A program made the position numbers and the translations under genes. Positions 56,995 through 64,000 of a DNA stretch of 64,000 nucleotides are shown here, piece by piece (the first letter of the stretch is position 1; each line of letters starts with the position of its first letter). The DNA comes from Pseudonectria foliicola (Eukaryota > Ascomycota > Sordariomycetes > Hypocreales > Nectriaceae), in NCBI GenBank assembly GCA_003693505.1, contig QUZD01000003.1, positions 682,001-746,000 of the forward strand, in the 5' to 3' direction. The notes under the pieces were generated by a model that was given only the letters and a program-made list of their open reading frames with translations, was not told the DNA's origin and searched no databases.

Positions 56995-58050
56995 TCTCAT
57001 ACGCAAACACAGCCTGGCCAACAAGAACAAGGACAAACTTAGCTCATGCCTGCGTGCGCGTAGCTGTTGCTGACCATCAGATCAGGCGCCTTTAGCAAAA
57101 AGGCTATATTCCTCCCATCCAGCTCTCCAGCTCTCCATTCCACCTCAACCGTCCTTTCTCGTCAATAAGAGACCCTGAAGTGTTGTCTCCCGTCTTCCCT
57201 TCATTCAGATGTTACCCCCCAGGTTGCATCACAAGGCCTGTTTCCCAGTCCGCGGTCCGTGCTTCAGAGTTGGAACTCAAGATGGACATGTAGATCCATA
57301 TCCAAGTTCACACATCTGTAGATCTTGCGACGTATTGTATGTACCTTTGCCGCAGCCATCACCACACTCAGCTCACAGCCTACCACACCAACCTTTGATC
57401 GATCGTATAGTCCCAATAGTATTTGGCGTTCGTCATGGAAACCATGTGTCACCATTATCAGCGGTAGGGTGACAGTCACAGCAAGCGGACAACCGAGTGC
57501 ACAAAACTCCACATCCTCATTATTTGCCAAATCCGTTGGCCTCTCAAGCGATAGAGAGGACCAGAAATGTTTCCTATCATACTATACATGTACTAAGACA
57601 GCGAAGAGTGATTAAGAGGGTACTATGGTAAATCATCATCGCCCGGGGGCCTGCATCCCATGGCCCCCGGCGTTTTGGGTTCCATAACCATGCCCGTCCT
57701 GCCAATTGGCCCCTCAATGTTCGCCCGAGAAGTTCGTAAAAGAACCTCTCCAATTCTCAACCTCCCCGTCATACAAAATATTACCCACATCTGGCCTGCT
57801 GGACCCAAAGATCCCCAGCGGCCCACAATGCTCCAAAATAGAAATCCGTCTCCAAACACCGTATATACGTGCCATGGCGACGGAAAGGAGGGGGCCCAAC
57901 AACTGCGCGCCCTCTTTCCGTCCTTCTTCATATGTCAGGCCGACTAGCCGCGGCTGATCTCCTACGAGACTGGCCATCCTCTGCGGGACGCTGCATACAC
58001 ACTTGCAGCCGGGGCTTCGTCATCACACGCAAGGTGGTCTCTCTTCCCAC

Positions 58051-59259
58051 TTAGGCCTTACGGGATCGGGGAGTAGAGCCGTTGGTCTTGGCTCCGGTGG
58101 AGACGGCGCCGTTGGACATGGCCTTAATGGGGGTGCCGCTGAGGTCGGGGAGAGGGGCCTGGCTCATGCGACGCAGGCTCTTGCGGTGACCAGGAGCCTT
58201 GCCGTCCTTCTTGTAGGTGGCAAAGTAGAAGGAGATGAAGAGGACCAGGTAGGAGCTGAGAATGGCCATGCCGGAGAAGGCGGCGAACTCCTCACCAGCG
58301 CACTTGCCAGCATTGGGCATCCAAGGGAAGTAGGTGGAGGTGAAGTACGTGTACGAGGCAAAGTAGACGAAGCCTAAGGAGCCGTGGTCAGCAAGGGACG
58401 CGTCGCCGTGGCGGTGCAAGTCTGGCTGGGCATATGCTTACCGAGATCGATGATGAACTGGATGATCTGGAGGCGGGTGACCCACTCCTTCCACCAGATG
58501 CGGATGCCACGGGCGCTCTGGAAGTAGTACCAGTACATGACGACGTGGACAGTCAGGTTCAAGGTGATGGGGACCCAAGAAACCGAGGTGGAGCCGATGA
58601 GCTGGGTGTAGCAGAGGAGGGCGGTGGCGCCGTGGTGGTAGCAGTGGAGGAAGGCTGCGCGCGCATTGTTAGCGGTTGGTTGAGCTTAAAGGCAGATAGA
58701 CACGAATACGTACTCAGAGGCTTCTTCTTGAGGAAGAGGAAGACGGTGTCGAGGAGCTCGAGGTACTTGGTGAGGTAGTTGAGCTGTCACGCGAGGTCAG
58801 TTTTGAGTTGCCTCGTGCACAGAGACGATGGCCGAGCCAACTTACGTAGTAGAGGACAACGAGAGGCTGAGTCCAGCCGCCAGAGGTGTCGCAGATGGCG
58901 TGGAAGATGCCGCCGCGAACAACCGTGGGGAGAAGCTGCTCAATGAAGAGAGCGAGAAGGATGGCGCTGATGGCGGTCAAGTAGAAGTTGTGGATAAGGA
59001 AGAGCGTCTTGAGCTTGAAGGGCTCGCGGTTGCGCATGAACTCGCGGCCGCCGAAGATGATGGCGTAGTAGATGACAATGAAGATGGACGTCGACTTGAG
59101 GGTCGACATGGGAGTCTGGAAGGGCACAAACTCGAACTCGGAGACGGGGTAGCCCGCAATGGCGGTCCATGCCTTGTCGAAGATGGGCCACAGGTGGATG
59201 CCAAAGGGGCGGTCGATGGTGGGCAGCGGGAGCTGCTCGTAAAAGGTAGCGGACGCCAT
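58051..59259 (-). CDS. Fatty acid elongase (ELO family, 3-ketoacyl-CoA synthase)
   Basis: Endoplasmic-reticulum enzyme that condenses malonyl-CoA with long-chain acyl-CoA, the first step of chain extension for sphingolipids. Exons: 59259-58846, 58783-58714, 58654-58442 and 58373-58051, 339 aa. The diagnostic HCYHH box follows intron 2 (TFLHCYHHG, about residues 162-170). Before it is the KYLELLDTVFLFLKKKP motif and after it is LNLTVHVVMYWYY. Six to seven hydrophobic segments are visible, for example SISTIFIVIYYAIIFGG-like at 55-75 and LSSYLVLFISFYFATY near the end. The C-terminal tail is basic and hydrophilic (GHRKSLRRMSQ, then NGSTPRSRKA). I cannot decide between Elo2 and Elo3 types. It is divergent from COX6. 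Confidence 0.95.
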
Positions 59260-59988
59260 GATGGGGGGAGCGGGAGTGTCGAATGAGGAGCTAAATCGGC
59301 AAGGCGGACAACGAGTCTGATTGATTGATTGATAGATTGAATAAAGAAGCCGGTGCTACGTGCGACGCCGCGTGGAGACGTCGAGAAGGCCGGAGTTGAC
59401 GGGTACACAGGGCAAAAGGAAGGACCTGGCACGTCAAAGGAGTGACAAGAATAAGAGGAAAGAAGGAGAGGGAGAGAGGGAGAGAGGGAGAGAGAGGCTT
59501 GTCTTGCGGAAAAAGACAGCAAGCACTTTGCTCCGTAGCGGACGGGGGAGAGGAGAAGAAGCGGATGGGATATAGGGGAGGGAGAGGAAGAGGGAAGCGG
59601 GAAGCAGAAGAGAAGGAAAAGAGAAGTTTGGCTTTTGGGGCCGACGCGCCCCGTCAGAAAAGGGGAAATTTGGCGGCGGATCGACTCGATGTCGGCCAGG
59701 TCCCATCTACGCACTAAGTTCTCCTTTGGGCAGAGCGGATACTCTTGTCCAGCGCGGCGCGCATGTGATTTGCCGGGGGCCCGCTGCAGGCCGGCCAATC
59801 AGTAGCCGACTCCTGGCTTGCTTTTGCTCAGAGATGGCACAAATCTCGGTAGCACGTGATGCGTCTCGGAGTGGAAGGTCTTTTGGAAGATGGGACCCTG
59901 GAGAAGTAATTGGCGGGGACGCGGCAATCTCGGTCGCCAGGCCACCTATCAGGGGAGAAGCCTGTCCGTTTCTGGCTTTGTTTTTGTT

Positions 59989-59989
59989 G

Positions 59990-60020
<31 letters not shown>

Positions 60021-60023
60021 CTC
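59989..60023. repeat. GGCTCT hexamer repeat
   Basis: Five to six GGCTCT units in tandem. Confidence 0.94.
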
Positions 60024-60654
60024 ATGGTTCAAGGGTGTTGAGGGACAGGACAGAGTGGCATTGGGGACACATGAAGACGGAGATGGGCAGAAGCCAGCGT
60101 TGTGACAAGCCGACAGGCTACTTGCTGTATAGAAACACCAGCCTAGGTACCTAATTATGCACGGCGGGACGTATCAGCAATTGCAAATCACATTCCCTCC
60201 ATTGTCCGAACATATGAATGGGTGAGTGGGATGATGGGATGATGGGTGACGTAGGGCCGACAAGCTAGGAATTGGGTACGGTACGGTACTGTAGGTCCAG
60301 CACCTCCCTGCCTAGAAGCCGCCGTCGGGATCTGGGCCTCGGCTCCCCAACGCTCCCCATTGTCCGGTAGCCAAGGGGACGGACGGGTCTGCACTCCAGA
60401 AACAGCAATGGCCAATTGCGCATGCATAATGCGTATAGTGGTACGACGTTGTGCCCTTCTTGTACAGTGTAGGGCTGTGGATGGATAGATTGGATAGATA
60501 GGATGAATTGGACGGATTGGATGGCAGGGTAGGGGAGTGCTGCGTCATGGGAACGGGGACAGGTGATGTTGCTGCGGCCTCGAAGCCTTCCCGGTGCATG
60601 TCGAATATCTGGCAATGGCTCGGAACCAGGCGAATAAGTATGGTAGACAATAGT

Positions 60655-60685
60655 CAGCATTCAGCATTCAGCATTCAGCATTCAG
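60655..60685. repeat. CAGCATT heptamer repeat
   Basis: Four CAGCATT units. Confidence 0.92.
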
Positions 60686-61230
60686 TGAGCAGCCCACCCA
60701 GGACAGTAAGACAGGGAGGGACATGCTGTAGTATGTAGAACAGCAGCAGCTCCAATCAGCTCCGTCAATCTGGCATGGGCAGCGCAAGAGAATCAGACCA
60801 CGAGGATGCAATCCTTTGGTGGACTGCAACCGGCTGACTCTTGTGTTGATCCCTCCCTCACTCGCCCTCTCACCCTCCCTCCCACCACTCAGGAAGAGCG
60901 CTGGCGCACAGCTGGCAACGAATGGAAGTGGCCTCAAATAAGCTTGTCAACAGCACAGTGTGATACAGTACATAAACGGAGCACGTCGCGGCTATAAGCC
61001 CCGCCCCGACAGCCCTGCGCCGTTCCAATTCACACGGCCCGGCCCACCACAGCACAATCCGGTCTAGCCGCGCTTAGTCACCCGGGCCCAAGACTCAGGC
61101 GATTCCGCAGCAGTAGAGCCAAACCCATCCATCATCACCCGAGTAGCCCCAAAAACCTCTCGATTCCTCGTCCACGTCTACGCCCACTCTCCTCTCTCTC
61201 TCTTTGCCTCGTCAACAACCTCCCGAAACC

Positions 61231-62285
61231 ATGTCTGCCGCCCTCCTCCGCGTTGCCGCCCGCGGCCTCCCCCGCGCCGCCGCCGCTCGTCCCGCCGCCC
61301 AGCCCTTGATGGCCCGCTCCGCCGTCGCCCTCTCGGCCTGCAACTTCAGCACTTCGATGCCCCGACGAAGCGACCACGGCGAGGAGACCTTTGAGGAGTT
61401 CACTGCCAGGTGAGCCCATCCCGATCCCCCTCCCTTGCGACTTGCGGCCCGGTTCCAATTGGCCTCCTCGGCCACTCTTTCGCCTTGGGTTCTGCGTCTG
61501 CCGCCCGCCGCGCTCTCGAATGCAATGGCTGCCCGGCTCAGCTGCTGCTGACGGGCGGGAAAAAAAACCGGTGCATCCATCGCCAATGCCTCCAAGGCCC
61601 GCCCGCACCCGAAACGCCCACTCCACCACGCAGAGAGCATCAGCATCAGCATCAGCATCGGCANNNNNNNNNNNNNNNNNNNNNNNNNNNNNNNNNNNNN
61701 NNNNNNNNNNNNNNNNNNNNNNNNNNNNNNNNNNNNNNNNNNNNNNNNNNNNNNNNNNNNNNNNNNNNNNNNNNNNNNNNNNNNNNNNNNNNNNNNNNNN
61801 NNNNNNNNNNNNNNNNNNNNNNNNNNNNNNNNNNNNNNNNNNNNNCACGCCCACGCCCACGCCCACCCGGCTCGCCCTCTCCCGCAGCTCTCATTAGAAA
61901 TGTCGTATGACTTTTTGGCTCATCTCCATTTCCTTAGCGCAACCTCAACAACGCCTTCGCCTACGACCTTGTCCCTGCTCCCTCGGTCATCGCTGCCGCC
62001 CTCAAGGCCGCCCGAAGGGTCAACGACTTTGGCACCGCCGTCCGCATCTTCGAAGGTATGACCCAATGGCCGTCCCAATCAGCCTCCCTCTCTTTCTTCT
62101 CTTTCCTCCCCCCCCCCCTTAGTAGCGCTCAATGGCTGACTCTTCATCCTCGTCTCCCCACCACAGGCATCAAGTCCAAGGTCGAGAACAAGGGCCAGTA
62201 CGAGCAATACCTCACTGAGCTCAAGCCCCTCCGTGAAGAGCTCGGCGTGCCGCTCAAGGAGGAGCTCTACCCCGAGGAGAAGTAA
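61231..62285 (+). CDS. COX6: Cytochrome c oxidase subunit VI (Cox6/COX5A), one exon lost in assembly gap
   Basis: Nuclear-encoded subunit of respiratory complex IV on the matrix side of the mitochondrial inner membrane. Exon 1 is 61231-61409: a long Ala/Arg presequence, then SDHGEETFEEFTAR. Exons 61938-62055 and 62167-62285 give RNLNNAFAYDLVPAPSVI and IKSKVENKGQY, ending LYPEEK. The family normally has about fifteen residues (like YEKEFDxVQDVFELQ) between EFTAR and RNLNN. These are not in the readable sequence on either side, so a short exon probably lies inside the N gap (61664-61845). Exon 1 ends at phase 2 and the next readable exon begins at phase 0, which agrees with a missing piece of length 3n+1. 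Not a pseudogene as far as I can see. Confidence 0.92.
61635..61866. repeat. Assembly gap bordered by two hexanucleotide repeats
   Basis: GCATCA units run into 182 N (61664-61845), and CACGCC units emerge on the other side. Both repeats are short-period and GC-rich, the likely cause of the break. It lies in a COX6 intron and most likely covers one exon. Confidence 0.85.
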
Positions 62286-62878
62286 AGAGGCCGAGTTCAC
62301 CTTCTGATTCCCCCGGGTCCCACCCCGCGTGTACATGTTAGCAGCCGTAGTAGCAGAGTAGGAGAAGAAGACGATGCAACCACGGAAAATCCAAGAGAAT
62401 TGGACGAGGTAGACGGGGGGAGTTTTTGGTTGCGACAACCCCAATTCGATTTCTTATAGCCCCACGGCGCGACTGGCGACTGACTCTTCTCCCCCTCTCC
62501 CTTAATGTCTAACCTGGCTACGGTACCTTGGGTAGTCTTCTCACCACCCATCTTGCTGTTGCCACTTCCTCCACTATTGACAGCTATACCGCCGTCTCCC
62601 AAAACATTACCCACCCAACGCCGCCCATCCTCATCACAGCTGCTTGCGCCCGTGACTGTTGTACGATCGTACTTGATACCCTATTTCCATCCATAAAATG
62701 CTGTCTGCGCTGGCAGCCCCAACAGCGTCAATATTCGAACCTCAAGTGCGTACTCCAAACGCACAAGAGCGCGCTGCAAAGTCACAAGTAAAATAGCCGT
62801 ATGCATATCCTATTCCCTCTCTCTCTCTCTCTTTCTCTCTCTGTGCTCTCTTGCAACTTTATGTCGAGGGATTTGCCC
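62286..62878. other. Convergent 3' region COX6 / coiled-coil gene
   Basis: It contains the two 3' untranslated parts and a CT-rich tract (62816-62842). I see nothing else. Confidence 0.6.
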
Positions 62879-64000
62879 TCAGTCCCTCAGGTGATTCCAT
62901 CGGCCGTTCCCAGGTTGCTGGCCCATGAACTGCACGCCGGCTATGCCTGTCGACCCTGTCCCATCCTGCCCTGCTGGTGCTGGGCTTGTTCCTCTGCTAG
63001 CTGACCCTGCAATAGCCCGGCCCATGACCGTACGTGGACTGCGCGGTACACTAGACTGCCGCGTTTCTCGACGCCCGTTGCGAACCAGGCGCAACTCCTC
63101 TCTGAGCCGATCGACCTCAATCTCCCGCTCCCTCAGCTGCACCTTGAGATCTGCAATCGTACCAAGGTGTGCCTTGATAGCATTACCTGCCTGTATTTCG
63201 TGTACCTTCTTTAGGTTTTCAGACGCCAGCATTTCCAGCTTCTCGTTCTTGGCCTTCAACTCTTTAATCTCGGATCCGAGTCCACCAGCAGTAGAGTTGA
63301 CCTCCTGGTACAGGCCACGGAGGTAGTCCGCATCTTTGTGGGCATTCTCGAGCCTCTTTTCCAGCGTCTTGGCTTTTTTCTGCGTTTCCTCGTAGAGCTT
63401 CTCCAGCTTCGCTAGAGGGCTCTCCTCTGCCCCCAAAGTTTCAACAGCAGGCGTCAAGCGAGCAACTGCTGCCTCAAGTTCTTCGATTCGTTTCTGAGCC
63501 TTCTCGTTGGCCTTTTGTGCCGCTTCTGCCACTGCCTGTGTAGCAGCCTCGGCCTTCAACTTCTCCTTCTCGAAATTTGATCGATCCTGGAGTGCTGTAC
63601 GGTAGGAGTCGGATATTTTGTTGGCTGTCTTCTTAAAACCCTTGAGCTCCTTTTCAAGGCGGCTGATGACGCTTTTGTATTCCGCTTCAGTGTCGTTCGC
63701 TGCAGCTCGGCGTTGACACTCAACGAACTGTACCATTGTTAGCCACGAACCGGGTGAGCTTTAATGGTGCTCAGCACGAACCTTTTCAGCCAAAGCTTCC
63801 AACACTGTAAGCGGTACATCGATGTAGGCCTTCCTCCGTGTATCATTCACGGCCTTGCCATTTCCTCCAACATGCAGTAACTCACGGACGGAGTCGGTAA
63901 GTGGGGGGACATTTGAGTCGAGTGTCACCTCTTTTACTTGGAGTATTCGCATCCGCTTATTGTCGTCGTCCCCGTTATTGTCGTCGTCGTCCTTCTTCAA
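62879..64000 (-). CDS. Coiled-coil protein, possible HDA-complex subunit 2/3, 5' end beyond window
   Basis: Exons: 64000-63782 (partial) and 63727-62879. Splicing replaces a stop with ALAEKFVECQRRAAAND, which keeps the frame. The readable part starts with an acidic run (DDDDNNGDDDN), then LQVKEVTLDSNVPPLTDSV and YIDVPLTVLEAL. It then has about 200 residues of heptad-like coiled coil with Lys, Glu and Ala (KLKAEAATQAVAEAAQKANE, LEKLYEETQKKAKTLEKRL), and ends in a Gly/Ser/Pro tail (GRWNHLRD). This arrangement fits the C-terminal part of fungal class II histone deacetylase complex subunits 2/3 (HDA2-3), but that domain itself would be outside the window, so the name is tentative. The donor is an uncommon GTTCGT. 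Confidence 0.78.

Larger units (their letters stand above)
54505..58050. other. 3.5-kb intergenic region, F-box gene upstream side
   Basis: It contains the F-box gene promoter and a GAAAAGACGAAGCGA tandem array (54885-54960). It also has a GT-rich tract running into AGGTACC elements (55152-55241), AGGTAGGTACC at 55462-55481, a CG run (55491-55505), TACAGATTACA at 55387 and 56276 (TACAGATTATA at 56120), and an AC/GC microsatellite at 56967-56994. No gene is recognisable; frames over 170 codons lack motifs. Confidence 0.6.
59260..61230. other. 2-kb divergent region elongase / COX6
   Basis: On the elongase side are ATTG units (59318-59338) and a purine-rich block on the plus strand (59440-59620), hence a CT-rich leader for that gene. 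Further on are CTCTGG repeats (59989-60023), ATTCAGC repeats (60655-60685) and CTATAAGCC at about 60990, upstream of COX6. No other gene seen. Confidence 0.6.

Noticed and set aside
1..64000. CRISPR arrays, transposable elements, secondary-metabolite or virus-derived genes
   Set aside because: No regular repeat-spacer pattern, no transposase, reverse transcriptase or long terminal repeats, and no polyketide, peptide-synthetase or viral replication motifs could be read on either strand.

Overview
The window is nuclear DNA of a filamentous ascomycete, most probably a sordariomycete of the Hypocreales type. The evidence is short spliceosomal introns (mostly 49-120 nt, GT..AG) in nearly every gene, protein families typical of Pezizomycotina (Rox3/Med19, a fungal homeobox regulator, Bor1, Lsm5, Ytm1), and AGGTAGGTACC/CCTAGG elements in the intergenic DNA. 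I do not assign a species. There is one assembly gap (N at 61664-61845) and a 2-nt ambiguity (41407-41408).

Layout. 1-1175 (-): MED19, cut by the window start. 3268-5371 (-): homeobox transcription factor. 5372-12715: a 7.3-kb stretch without a gene I can support. 12716-12800 (+): intron-containing tRNA-Tyr. A compact core follows from 13.2 to 38 kb: mitochondrial 3-hydroxyacyl-CoA dehydrogenase (-), TOF1 (+), BOR1 (-), m-AAA protease YTA12-like (-), MTQ1 (-), RPB11 (+), LSM5 (-), a DEDDy 3'-5' exonuclease (+), YTM1 (-) and glycogen synthase GSY1 (+). 37953-43001 is another desert, then a 413-aa disordered protein (43002-44243, -), then an 8.3-kb desert (44244-52577). The last part holds an F-box/leucine-rich protein (52578-54504, -), a fatty-acid elongase (58051-59259, -), COX6 (61231-62285, +, interrupted by the gap) and the 3' part of a coiled-coil protein that may be an HDA-complex subunit (62879-64000, -).

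The genes are housekeeping or regulatory and form no gene cluster for one pathway. Several serve mitochondria (hydroxyacyl-CoA dehydrogenase, m-AAA protease, Mtq1, Cox6) or gene expression (Med19, Rpb11, Lsm5, Ytm1), but this looks like ordinary fungal gene order. Neighbours are often divergent (dehydrogenase/TOF1, MTQ1/RPB11, LSM5/exonuclease, YTM1/GSY1, elongase/COX6) or convergent (TOF1/BOR1, RPB11/LSM5, exonuclease/YTM1, COX6/coiled-coil gene).

I found no transposon, CRISPR array, secondary-metabolite cluster or clearly new system. The most unusual signals are in the intergenic DNA: an 11-bp word TACAGATTACA present five times exactly, a family of AGGTAGGTACCTAGG arrays, and an orphan CCAAT+TATA core promoter at 49.2 kb. 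In the genes, the notable points are a 22-nt micro-exon in BOR1, a 17-nt first exon followed by a 558-nt intron in RPB11, and a COX6 exon hidden in the gap.
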